Source: Salinivenus lutea
Lineage (GTDB): Bacteria > Bacteroidota > Rhodothermia > Rhodothermales > Salinibacteraceae
DNA length: 64,000 nucleotides
Reading direction: 5' to 3'
Assembly: GCA_002894685.1 (NCBI GenBank)
Contig: NCRC01000005.1
Coordinates: forward strand, 62,001-126,000
A model generated the notes under the pieces. That model was not told where the DNA came from and made no database searches. It was given only the letters and a program-made list of their open reading frames with translations. Both the position numbers and the translations under genes were made by a program. The number at the start of each line of letters is the position of its first letter. The stretch's first letter is position 1. Positions 1 to 7,350 of the stretch are shown piece after piece.

Positions 1-1
1 G

Positions 2-130
2 GCGGACAAGTCCCTCTTCCTGCGGGCCACCTTCAACCGCACCGCGAGCGGCAACCTCAGCAGCCCGTACTGGAACGTGATCTCGGAGACGGACCTCCGC
101 GAGTTGACCGATCGACGGTGGCGAGAGTGA
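2..130 (+). CDS. C-terminal end of an unidentified protein (partial)
   Basis: The second reading frame is open from the window edge and ends at TGA 128-130, giving the last 42 residues of a protein that ends in DLRELTDRRWRE. The composition (charged, with an aromatic stretch SSPYWNVISETD) looks like real coding sequence, and the next gene follows on the same strand 50 bases later. I do not recognise the family from this fragment; the start lies outside the window. Confidence 0.55.
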   Translation, partial: ADKSLFLRATFNRTASGNLSSPYWNVISETDLRELTDRRWRE

Positions 131-180
131 GGGCCGGGGGACTGCGTTCGCCGTTTCCTGTTTCCGATGACCGACGACTC

Positions 181-564
181 ATGAGCAACGCGTACGACAC
201 GGAGCAGACGGTGGTGGTGGCGACCTATTCGTCCCGCCGCAACGCAGAAATAGCCCAAGATTACCTCATCGCGGCCGACATTCGGGCCTTCGTGTCGGCC
301 GACGACGCAGGGGGCATGCATCCCCAACTGCAGCGACCGCACGGCGTGAAGGTGATAACGATGGAGGAGGGGGCGGAGCAGGCCCACGAGGAGTTGGCGT
401 CGGCGGATCTTTTGCCCGAGACGACGGAGGCGACGCGCCCGGAGTCCGGGGAAGAGGCCTCCGAGGATGTGTCCCTGACCGTTTCGATGGAAGGCCTGGC
501 AGGCACGCTCGGGGCCGTCGCGGTGCTGCTCATCCTCCTGTGGTTCTTGTCACGCCTGCCGTGA
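181..564 (+). CDS. DUF2007-like protein with a C-terminal membrane anchor
   Basis: A 127-residue protein. Residues about 9-75 (VVVATYSSRRNAEIAQDYL, then IRAFVSADDAGG and GVKVITMEEGAEQAHEEL) match the DUF2007 fold, a small ferredoxin-like domain often annotated as a putative signal-transducing protein; its ligand is not known. An acidic linker (about 76-103) leads to one hydrophobic helix near 107-124 (LAGTLGAVAVLLILLWFL), so the domain is probably tethered to the inner membrane with a tail of only a few residues. The ATG at 181 was chosen because it starts directly before the conserved domain; the frame is open further upstream, but that part is low-complexity Arg/Gly and overlaps the preceding gene. 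Confidence 0.7.
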   Translation: MSNAYDTEQTVVVATYSSRRNAEIAQDYLIAADIRAFVSADDAGGMHPQLQRPHGVKVITMEEGAEQAHEELASADLLPETTEATRPESGEEASEDVSLTVSMEGLAGTLGAVAVLLILLWFLSRLP

Positions 565-573
565 GCGAGGGAC

Positions 574-615
574 AAAAAAACACCGCCACCCCCGAGAGCG
601 TCGGGCGTGGCGGTG
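574..615 (-). terminator. Rho-independent terminator read on the minus strand
   Basis: Arms CACCGCCAC (581-589) and GTGGCGGTG (607-615) pair perfectly, and CCCGA (591-595) pairs with TCGGG (601-605) inside them. On the minus strand the hairpin is followed by seven T (the A run at 574-580), which is the intrinsic terminator signature. It would stop transcription coming from pdxH or from a short transcript starting inside the gap, and it sits between convergent genes. Confidence 0.75.
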
Positions 616-859
616 CCACCACTCATCGCTTTACCAAAGGGAGAGGCGGTCGGGGGGTGCCCCGACCATAACCTCCATCCCACATTGACACAAACGACGG
701 CGGCCCCTGAATTATTATAACGGCACGCGGAGGGGCACTCGGGGCGCCCATTTCTGCGGCTGGAGCCGCGAACGCCCTGGCTCCTGTCGATCACGGCGCC
801 CCCGAACGGACCCGCTCTCGCTCGTCACGGCGCACTCTGAAAGCACTTGTTCCCGCTCG
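616..859. other. Gene-free gap with a second strong hairpin; possible small RNA
   Basis: I see no convincing protein gene here. An 8-bp hairpin GGTCGGGG (648-655) with CCCCGACC (660-667) lies just upstream, on the minus strand, of the terminator at 574-615. A TATAAT hexamer reads on the minus strand at 719-714. A short minus-strand transcript of roughly 120 bases ending at the terminator is therefore possible, but it could equally be the 3' untranslated region of pdxH. Confidence 0.3.
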
Positions 860-1507
860 TCACGGCGCAAGGCGCTCGAGGGTCCAGTCGTCCTGCTCGT
901 CGGCGCGGCGGTAGCGGAGGCGGTCGTGGAGGCGGTTGGGGCGGCCCTGCCAGAACTCAATCTGCGTGGGGCGCACCACGTAGCCGCCCCAATGCGGCGG
1001 ACGCGGGATCGGGTCGTCGTCCTCGTATTCGGCCTGCACCGACGCCAGATTCTCCTCCAGCTCCGCCCGGTCGTCGACAACCTGACTCTGCGGCGAGGCC
1101 CACGCCCCCAGCTGGCTCCCCCGCGGCCGGCTGTGGAAGTACTCGGTCGATTCGTCGCCGGGCAGGCGGTCCACGCGCCCCTCTATGCGCACCTGTCGCT
1201 CCAGGGGTGCCCACCAGAAGACGAGCGCCGCGTGCGGATTCTGGCTGAGCTCCGTGCCCTTCTGGCTCTCGTAGTTCGAGTAGAACTGAAAGCCCCGGGC
1301 GTCGAGGCCCTTGAGCAGCACGATGCGGGCGGACGGCGTGCCGTCGGCCCCCGCCGTGGCGAGCGTCATGGCGTTGGGCTCCTCGACGTCCGCGTCGAGC
1401 GCCTCGTCGAACCACGTGCGGAATTGGTCGAGGGGATCGTCGGCCACGTGGGCGTGGGTCAACTCGGCGCGGGCGTACTCCTGTCGCAGGTCGGCAAGAG
1501 AGGACAT
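860..1507 (-). CDS. pdxH: Pyridoxamine/pyridoxine 5'-phosphate oxidase
   Basis: A 215-residue FMN enzyme that oxidises PNP or PMP to pyridoxal 5'-phosphate, the last step of vitamin B6 synthesis and salvage, in the cytosol. The family pattern runs along its whole length: an N-terminal [10 protein letters not shown] helix, [24 protein letters not shown] for FMN binding, [52 protein letters not shown], and the C-terminal signature [19 protein letters not shown]. Its length is normal for the family. The start was set at [11 protein letters not shown] because the extra 17 residues available upstream are not conserved in kind. It converges with the DUF2007 gene and a terminator follows it. Confidence 0.95.
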   Translation of the reverse strand: MSSLADLRQEYARAELTHAHVADDPLDQFRTWFDEALDADVEEPNAMTLATAGADGTPSARIVLLKGLDARGFQFYSNYESQKGTELSQNPHAALVFWWAPLERQVRIEGRVDRLPGDESTEYFHSRPRGSQLGAWASPQSQVVDDRAELEENLASVQAEYEDDDPIPRPPHWGGYVVRPTQIEFWQGRPNRLHDRLRYRRADEQDDWTLERLAP

Positions 1508-1612
1508 GGGGGCAGAGATTGTGCTCAGAAGCGAACAGGACAGCAACGGTCCGGTCAAAAGCGTCGTTTCGGGGCGGCGCGGTCCGTTACGAGTCGGAAA
1601 CGCATTGGGGAA

Positions 1613-2359
1613 TCACCGCCAGATCTCCATGCGCAGGCCGCGTGCGTTCCGGGGGGCATCGGCGTCGACGGGGGGACAGCGCTCGGCCGTGCCCTGATAG
1701 AGGCGGCGGGCGGACCAGCACGCTGCGTGGGCGTCCAGTACGTCGTCGATGCCCACCGCGCCGTCCGCGTGCGCATCGCCCCCCTCCGCGAGGTCCGAAA
1801 ACCCGTGCCGGGATAGCAGGTCGAGACGCCCCTCTTGGCCGGCGGGGGCGTGCTTGCTCTCCGCCAGGGGGGTGTCGTCGTTCATGGCGTAGAACGACAG
1901 CTCAGGATGGACTTCCCGAATCCACGCCTGCCGATCGGGGGTGAGGTGGCGCGCCACGGCTCGCAGTCGGGGCAACAGGTAGTAGGTCTGCTTCGAAAGC
2001 CCAGGGGCCTCCGGGCCGCTGGCCCGGTTCCGGCGCTGCGCCTCGTCGTAGGTACCGGCCCCGAGGACCGGATGGGCCGGGGGCGAAAAGACGCTGGTGC
2101 CCCGTTTGTGGACCAGCAGCTGGCGCGCTGCGCGGTCGCATTGCCGCCCGCCCGGCGCGGCCCGGTCGGGCAGGCCCACAATCATGTCGAGGCCGAGCAC
2201 CGAGGGCGACTCGTCGAGCGCAAGCAGCGCGGACACGTCCGGCACGGTCCGGCGCCGGACCTCTTCCGTGGCCGTATGCCAGAGCACGACCACCCAGCCC
2301 TCGGGGTACGCATCGGCCCCGGCAACCCAGGGCGACGAATGGGGAACAGACAGGGACAT
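1613..2359 (-). CDS. DUF429 family protein
   Basis: A 248-residue protein. Features seen: an N-terminal WVAGADAYPEGWVVVLW strand, LGLDMIVGLPDRAAPGGRQCDRAARQLL, and a central PEAPGLSKQTYYLLPRL, followed by IREVHPELSFYAMN. This order (a D-x-P-x-G-W start, a D-x-P-x-G-L acidic strand, then R-x-C-D-x-x-A-R and HPE) is characteristic of DUF429, a predicted RNase H-like fold family of unknown function. The start MSLSVPHSS at 2359 precedes the first strand directly; the frame extends 37 codons further upstream but with low-complexity residues. It lies about 105 bases upstream of pdxH on the same strand. Confidence 0.75.
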   Translation of the reverse strand: MSLSVPHSSPWVAGADAYPEGWVVVLWHTATEEVRRRTVPDVSALLALDESPSVLGLDMIVGLPDRAAPGGRQCDRAARQLLVHKRGTSVFSPPAHPVLGAGTYDEAQRRNRASGPEAPGLSKQTYYLLPRLRAVARHLTPDRQAWIREVHPELSFYAMNDDTPLAESKHAPAGQEGRLDLLSRHGFSDLAEGGDAHADGAVGIDDVLDAHAACWSARRLYQGTAERCPPVDADAPRNARGLRMEIWR

Positions 2360-2577
2360 TAGGGAAAATACGTGGCGGAAAAAAGAAGGTCGGGCGGTGC
2401 CTGGCGCACCGCTGCGTGGGCGAGAATGTAGGGCCCCGACGCGTCCGAGGGCGAAGGTATTCTGCACCAAAGGTGAACCCGGACGGACGGGTTCGTTGGT
2501 ATTACAGTAGATCCCCGAGACGATGCGTCCGCATTTTCTGATTCGGGACCATTCACCTCCATTTTCTTTCCCTCTCC

Positions 2578-3384
2578 ATGTCGTCTCTTCTTCCCGTTTC
2601 GGTCCGTCCGGCCCAGGTCCTCCGCGTGCTGCTGGGGGCCGTGGCCGTGCTGCTTGTGCTCAGTGTGACCGGTCAGTTTTCCCGGTTTGTGTTAGACCAC
2701 GGGCGGCTGCTCGGGTTCGTGGAGGAGTTCAACGTGGACCTGGAGAACAACATTCCTACGTACTTTTCGGGGTTGCTTCTCATGGCGGCGGCCCTGCTGG
2801 CGGGATTCGTTGCTTGGACGCGACGGCGCCTGGGGCGTCCGTTTGGGCGATATTGGGCGGGGCTGGCCGTGGGGCTGGCCTACATTTCGGTCGACGAAGT
2901 GGCGGAGCTCCACGAGCGGGCCATTTCGCCGCTCCGCGCCGCCCTGGGCGCCGATGGGCTTTTGTACTACGCCTGGGTGGTGCCGGCCGCGGCCATTCTG
3001 CTTGTGCTGGCCGTCGTGTACGCGCGGTTCTTCTGGCACCTTCCCCGGCGGTGGAAGGGGTGGTTTGCCGCGGCCGCAGGCGCATACATCGGGGGCGCGC
3101 TGGGCGTTGAGATGCTCGGGGGGCTCTACGCCTCGCAGTATGGGGTAGAGACATTCTCGTATGCGCTCATTACGACGGTGGAGGAGGGCCTCGAGATGGT
3201 TGGGGTTGTCCTCTTCCTGTACGCGGGGCTGATGTACCTGCGGGCCGAGGGGCTTCAGTTCCATGTACGCCTGACCGGCGGACGGGACCGGCCGGCGGTG
3301 GAGAGCAACGGGGCGGGAGAGGTCGACGCCCGGACGGAGGCCGCCGACGAGCACAGCCGCGCGGCGGCCCCGTCTCCGTCTTAA
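2578..3384 (+). CDS. Multi-pass membrane protein of unknown function
   Basis: A 268-residue protein with about six hydrophobic segments: near residues 15-35, 60-80, 90-103, 135-158, 165-185 and 195-220. A short acidic signature YISVDEVAELHE follows the third segment and VEEGLEMVGV lies at the start of the last one; acidic residues within or beside membrane helices may matter for function. The C-terminal 45 residues are hydrophilic and Asp/Glu/Ala-rich, and probably cytoplasmic. I do not recognise the family. It stands alone between a minus-strand gene and proline dehydrogenase. Confidence 0.7.
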   Translation: MSSLLPVSVRPAQVLRVLLGAVAVLLVLSVTGQFSRFVLDHGRLLGFVEEFNVDLENNIPTYFSGLLLMAAALLAGFVAWTRRRLGRPFGRYWAGLAVGLAYISVDEVAELHERAISPLRAALGADGLLYYAWVVPAAAILLVLAVVYARFFWHLPRRWKGWFAAAAGAYIGGALGVEMLGGLYASQYGVETFSYALITTVEEGLEMVGVVLFLYAGLMYLRAEGLQFHVRLTGGRDRPAVESNGAGEVDARTEAADEHSRAAAPSPS

Positions 3385-3573
3385 AACCGCGCGCCAGGTC
3401 CCCTGCCCCCCTTGAACGCAGAGCGCCCTCCCGCGAAGAAGGGGGCGTGATCTCGGGAGTGCGACGGCGGCAGTGGTTCGTTGCTTCGTGGGCGCCGGTG
3501 GGGCTCAACTTTTTAGGGTGTGGCATGTTGGTGTGAGCAGCACGGTTTCTCCGCGTTAGCGTCTCCCGTCCAC

Positions 3574-4431
3574 ATGACCCTGCCGTTCTTTCTCGCCAGC
3601 CGGTTTGTCGCCGGCGAGCACCTCGACGACACCCTTCCCATCGTCGACGACCTCAACGCCGCGGGCCTCCACGTGGCCCTCGACAAGCTGGGCGAGCACG
3701 TCCACGACCGGGAGGTGGCCGCGGTGGCCCGCGATACGTACATCGACCTGATCAAAACGCTCGCGGGGCGCACCGAGCATCAGCGCAATCGCATCTCCAT
3801 CAAGCTGTCGATGATGGGGCAACTCATCGACGAGGACGAGTGCCGCGACCACCTGCGGGACGTGTTGGAGGCAGCCGCCCGGCACGACATGTTCGTGCGG
3901 CTGGACATGGAGGGGAGCGACCTCACGCAGTCCACGCTCGACCTGTTTGAGGACGTGTACCCCGACTTTCAGGGGTACGTAGGGCCGGTGCTGCAGGCGA
4001 TGCTGAAGCGCACCGACCGCGACATCGACCGGATGTGCGAGCTGGGCGTGAGCGTGCGGCTCTGCAAGGGGGCCTACGCCGAGTCCGAGGCCATCGCCTA
4101 CCAGGACATGGACCAGATTCGCGAGCGGTACATCGACTACACCGAACGGCTGCTGGAGCACACCAATTATTCCGGCATCGCCACCCACGACGACCAGCTC
4201 ATCCACGCGACGAAGACGTACGCCGACCGGCACGACATCTCGCCGGACGACTATGAGTTCCAGATGCTCTACGGGCTGCGACGCGAAACGCAGAAGCAGA
4301 TGGCCCGCGACGGGTACAACATGATGGTGTACGTCCCCTACGGCACCGAGTGGTTTCCGTACTTCTCGCGACGGCTACGAGAGAAGAAGGAAAACGTGTG
4401 GTTCGTGCTCAAGAACCTCTTCCGATCGTAG
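3574..4431 (+). CDS. Proline dehydrogenase (monofunctional, FAD-dependent)
   Basis: A 285-residue protein that oxidises L-proline to pyrroline-5-carboxylate with FAD, passing electrons to the quinone pool. It has the TIM-barrel motifs of bacterial single-domain PRODH: RFVAGEHLDDTL, HVALDKLGEHV, RISIKLSMMGQ, FVRLDMEGSD, LCKGAYAES, IATHDDQLI, FQMLYGLRRETQKQMA, VYVPYGTEWFPYFSRRLREK. The C-terminal YFxRRxxE substrate-binding signature is complete. ATG 3574 is used; GTG 3520 in the same frame would add 18 residues, and a TAG at 3514-3516 blocks anything longer. Even so, the N-terminal helical arm seen in the Deinococcus enzyme is shorter here. No P5C dehydrogenase lies beside it. Confidence 0.9.
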   Translation: MTLPFFLASRFVAGEHLDDTLPIVDDLNAAGLHVALDKLGEHVHDREVAAVARDTYIDLIKTLAGRTEHQRNRISIKLSMMGQLIDEDECRDHLRDVLEAAARHDMFVRLDMEGSDLTQSTLDLFEDVYPDFQGYVGPVLQAMLKRTDRDIDRMCELGVSVRLCKGAYAESEAIAYQDMDQIRERYIDYTERLLEHTNYSGIATHDDQLIHATKTYADRHDISPDDYEFQMLYGLRRETQKQMARDGYNMMVYVPYGTEWFPYFSRRLREKKENVWFVLKNLFRS

Positions 4432-4473
4432 CACTTCGGGGTCGGTTGCAGTATCACGTTCGCCCCCTACGTT

Positions 4474-5628
4474 CTACTTGATGTCGTACCGATTCAGCAT
4501 GCGGTACATGGTGGAGCGCCCGATGCCGAGTACGACGGCAGCCTGATCGACATTGCCGTCGCAGAGCTCGTAGGCTCGTTTGGCCGCTTCCTTCTTCATC
4601 TCCTCGATGGTCGGAATGCGTTCCGTCTTGTCTGACAGACCGGTTGGCTGCTCCGTGACGGGCGTCATCGGGTCGTCGGGCGGGACGGGGGCGTCGTCCG
4701 GGGTCGAGGAGGGGGACGACGAGTCGGTTGGGGGAGAGGGGGACGCCGACGAGGACGGGAGGAGGAGATGCTGCTCCTCGATCGTTGACGAGGAGGCGGC
4801 ATTCGCGGCGCGCTCGATTACATTCTGAAGCTGGCGCACGTTGCCGGGCCAGTCGTGCGATTGGAGGGCGTCCTGGGCTCCCTCCGAAAGAGACAGTTGC
4901 TCCGCCGCTCGGTCGCGCTCGGCCCGCTGGCGAAGGACGTGGCGCGCCAACCGTAGCACGTCGTCGCCCCGCTCTCGAAGCGGGGGCACAGAAATTGGGA
5001 ACTGGGCAAGCTTGTGGTAGAGGTCCTCCTTGAACGACGAACGCGAGAGGTCGGCCGAGGCGATGCTGACGAGGCGTACGCCAAACGCCTCCGAGCAGCT
5101 CCCCCCCAGGTGCTTAAACGGGAGCGTCTCGAGAATGTGGTCGAGACGCGCCTGAGCATCCGCGTCGAGCGCATCGACGTGATCGAACACCACGGTCCCG
5201 CCCGAGGCAATCTCGAACACGCCGCCGCCGTCGAACGCCTCGTCCGCCGCCGGGGGGCCCAGGAGCAGGGGCTTCAGGTCCTCCGCCGTCGTCAGTTCGC
5301 AGTTGACCACGATGAGCCAGTTCTCTTTCCGGGCTGACCGGGCGTGGAGGGTGCGTGCGATGAGGTTTTTGCCGGTCCCACTCTCGCCCTCGATGAGCAC
5401 GTTGAGGTCGTGTTGGGTGGCGGCGTCCACCAGGTGGCGCACCGTGCACAGCCCGTCGCTCTCCCCGACGAGCGGGTCGGTGTCGAGGAGGGGAATGGGG
5501 CTGTATACCGCATCCTGGTGCGGCCCGCCATACCGGCGTCGAGTGGGGGAGCCGTTGGGCTCGTCGACGTCGAGCGAGGAGAGAAGGTTGGACACTTCGG
5601 ATCTTGAGAAGCGGGGGGACTCGGACAT
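4474..5628 (-). CDS. Sigma-54-type AAA+ transcription regulator lacking the GAFTGA loop
   Basis: A 384-residue protein. Order of parts: short N-terminal region (1-55) without receiver, PAS or GAF domain; AAA+ domain about 56-290 with Walker A GESGTGKN, Walker-B-like region GGTVVFDHVD (the usual DE is DH), and PPLRERGDD plus HDWPGNVRQLQNVIERA; a low-complexity Ser/Pro linker of about 70 residues; and a C-terminal Fis-type helix-turn-helix (DQAAVVLGIGRSTMYRMLNR). The GAFTGA loop that touches sigma-54 is absent: the stretch reads LLLGPPAADEAFDGGGVFEIA. It therefore probably acts independently of sigma-54, as TyrR does. It is divergent from the curli genes across a 540-base gap, so it is a candidate curli regulator (inference). 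ATG 5628 was preferred to an in-frame TTG at 5646. Confidence 0.85.
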   Translation of the reverse strand: MSESPRFSRSEVSNLLSSLDVDEPNGSPTRRRYGGPHQDAVYSPIPLLDTDPLVGESDGLCTVRHLVDAATQHDLNVLIEGESGTGKNLIARTLHARSARKENWLIVVNCELTTAEDLKPLLLGPPAADEAFDGGGVFEIASGGTVVFDHVDALDADAQARLDHILETLPFKHLGGSCSEAFGVRLVSIASADLSRSSFKEDLYHKLAQFPISVPPLRERGDDVLRLARHVLRQRAERDRAAEQLSLSEGAQDALQSHDWPGNVRQLQNVIERAANAASSSTIEEQHLLLPSSSASPSPPTDSSSPSSTPDDAPVPPDDPMTPVTEQPTGLSDKTERIPTIEEMKKEAAKRAYELCDGNVDQAAVVLGIGRSTMYRMLNRYDIK

Positions 5629-6168
5629 AGAAAGTGCGTCGGTCAAGGCAATAGAGAGGAAGGGAATTGCTCGACTCGAGAAGAAGGAAGGAGTCGGGAA
5701 CTGAATCTGCTGAGGTTGCAGAAGAAAAGAGAAGGGCGCAAAAGGTCAACCTCATGTGTGTCTCATTTTGGGTTCCAGATTGGTGCCGTCGGTCGCTTTC
5801 GATTGCTGCTCGGCACAAAGTCGGTGGTCTACGGCAGAAGAGCCACCCTATTTCTACACGACGATTGTGGGACTTTGGATGACACGGTCGGGGGCGTTCG
5901 GAGTGAATTGTGACGGCCGAGGGGGGCGAGCACAGTCGATGGGTCGCGTGCCGCGCCCCGCTCGTGGGGAGGGGCGCCAGCCCCAAGCTCAGTGTCGGGC
6001 CGGAGGAGAGGGCGGGGTTTCAGTCTGGGATCCAGATCGGATTCAAAAACGAGTTGACCCTCTGAGAACGAACGCCTACTTCTCACACTGCACTGTTCAT
6101 GAGCGGGCTCTTTGCCTCGTGCTGGGGGCGCCTGCTCCTCGTTGGTTCTGAAAAGAGAGGGGGCAAGC
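5629..6168. promoter_or_regulatory. Divergent intergenic region upstream of csgE
   Basis: 540 bases lie between the AAA+ regulator (minus) and csgE (plus). ORFs in it do not look coding. I searched for a -24/-12 (TGGCAC-N5-TTGC) sigma-54 promoter and found no good match; the closest stretch, around CTCGGCACAAAGTCGG near 5809, lacks the downstream TTGC. The stretch is less GC-rich than its surroundings between about 5690 and 5880, as expected of a promoter region. Specific boxes cannot be assigned by eye. Confidence 0.4.
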
Positions 6169-6798
6169 ATGGGATCGCGTCTCGTTGTGTTTGGTCTGGT
6201 GTGGGTCCTGGGGCTCGGGGGCAGCGTGACCGCCTCCCCGATGGGGGAGAGTGTGCAAGAGGGGGAGGGGCCGGGCGACGAGACCAGGGCGGCGTCCGAC
6301 ACGGTGTTCGTCGCCCGGATGCCGGCGATTGAGATTGTTGCGGAGCGGGGTGCGTCGGGGCCGTCCGCAGAGACGCGTGTGGCGTCCGCCGCCTCGTCGC
6401 AGAAAACCGGCACGGCGGCCCGCACACGTCCGACGGAAGCTCGCCAACGGGGAGGAGCATCGCAGCCCGATGGGTCCCCCGACCGGGCATCTGCACGCGG
6501 CGTGGGGGTGGGCGGCTTCGTGATGAACGAGACGTTCTCGGTGGTGGGGGATGACTTCTACACCGCATTTTACGGCGCCTGGTCGGAGCCGGAGGAGGTC
6601 GGCCTCTACACGGTGGCCGTGCAGGAGGAGCCGTCGCCGCAGTTTGGGGCCCGGCTGGCCGTGCACGTGGACGACACCACAATTTTCCGGACCTTCCTGC
6701 GCCCCAACAACCGGAAGATTCAGGATGCGGCCCAGCGCGCGGCCCAACGTGCCCATATCTATTTGAAGAAGTACCACGAACCCCGCGAGGTCTACTAA
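6169..6798 (+). CDS. csgE: Curli assembly factor CsgE
   Basis: A 209-residue secreted protein. CsgE is the periplasmic cap that binds the CsgG pore and gates curlin export. A signal peptide covers about residues 1-23 (SRLVVFGLVWVLGLGGSVTA). A long low-complexity region (about 25-115, Arg/Ala/Ser/Thr-rich) precedes the CsgE domain at about 116-209: GGFVMNETFSVVGDDFYTAFYGAW, a VAVQEEPSPQFGARLAVHVDD strand and a C-terminal DAAQRAAQRAHIYLKK helix. It is longer than E. coli CsgE because of the linker. ATG 6169 was chosen for its preceding GAGAGGGGG ribosome-binding sequence and signal peptide. csgF starts two bases after its stop codon. Confidence 0.85.
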   Translation: MGSRLVVFGLVWVLGLGGSVTASPMGESVQEGEGPGDETRAASDTVFVARMPAIEIVAERGASGPSAETRVASAASSQKTGTAARTRPTEARQRGGASQPDGSPDRASARGVGVGGFVMNETFSVVGDDFYTAFYGAWSEPEEVGLYTVAVQEEPSPQFGARLAVHVDDTTIFRTFLRPNNRKIQDAAQRAAQRAHIYLKKYHEPREVY

Positions 6799-6800
6799 CA

Positions 6801-7292
6801 ATGTCTGCTGCTATGCCCGGTGACCGACCCGAACATTCGTCCGACGCCCGCGGCTGGCGGTCCAGCCTCCGGGGGCTTGTGCTTCTGGTGGGGGCGGCGC
6901 TCCTGGTGATCGGGCTGGGGGCGCGCCCGGCGGCGGGGCAGGACCTCGTCTACCAGCCGACGAACCCGGCCTTCGGGGGCTCGTCAGTCAACTACAGCTG
7001 GCTGCTCAAGTCGGCCAATAATCAGAACCCGTACAGCGGGGGCGGCGGGTTCAGTTCATTCCGCAACGACCCGCTCCAGAACTTCGAGCAGCAGTTGCAG
7101 CGTCAGGTGCTCGACCAGATCTCCCGACAGATTATTCAGGATCGCTTTGGTGAAATCGACCTGACGGAGGAGGGCACCTTCGACTTTGAGCGGTTTCAGG
7201 TGGACGTGACGCCCGGGCCGAGCGGAATCAACATCCGCGTCTTCAACAAGCAGACCGGCGAGAGCACGACCATCGACATCCCACGGTTCTGA
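6801..7292 (+). CDS. csgF: Curli assembly factor CsgF
   Basis: A 163-residue secreted protein. A signal peptide ends near residue 47 (GLGARPAAGQ); its N-terminal leader (first 22 residues) is unusually long and hydrophilic. The mature protein begins DLVYQPTNPAFGGSS, matching the NPxFGG segment through which CsgF inserts into the CsgG channel and forms a second constriction (established for E. coli). The remainder, LQRQVLDQISRQIIQDRFG and the strands FERFQVDVTPGPSGINIRVF, fits the CsgF neck and head. The stop of csgE and this ATG are almost adjacent, so the two are translated from one message; csgG follows after 58 bases. Confidence 0.95.
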   Translation: MSAAMPGDRPEHSSDARGWRSSLRGLVLLVGAALLVIGLGARPAAGQDLVYQPTNPAFGGSSVNYSWLLKSANNQNPYSGGGGFSSFRNDPLQNFEQQLQRQVLDQISRQIIQDRFGEIDLTEEGTFDFERFQVDVTPGPSGINIRVFNKQTGESTTIDIPRF

Positions 7293-7350
7293 CGACGGTC
7301 GGCTGGAGTTCCTCTCGACGGATGCTGCCTTCCCCAATTCCTGCCTGTCG

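Noticed and set aside
5780-5830. Possible sigma-54 promoter upstream of csgE
   Set aside because: No TGGCAC-N5-TTGC match; the best stretch lacks the -12 element.
5756-6151. 131-codon ORF in the csgE upstream gap
   Set aside because: No motif, erratic composition (Trp, Cys, Arg mixed) and it overlaps the presumed promoter region.
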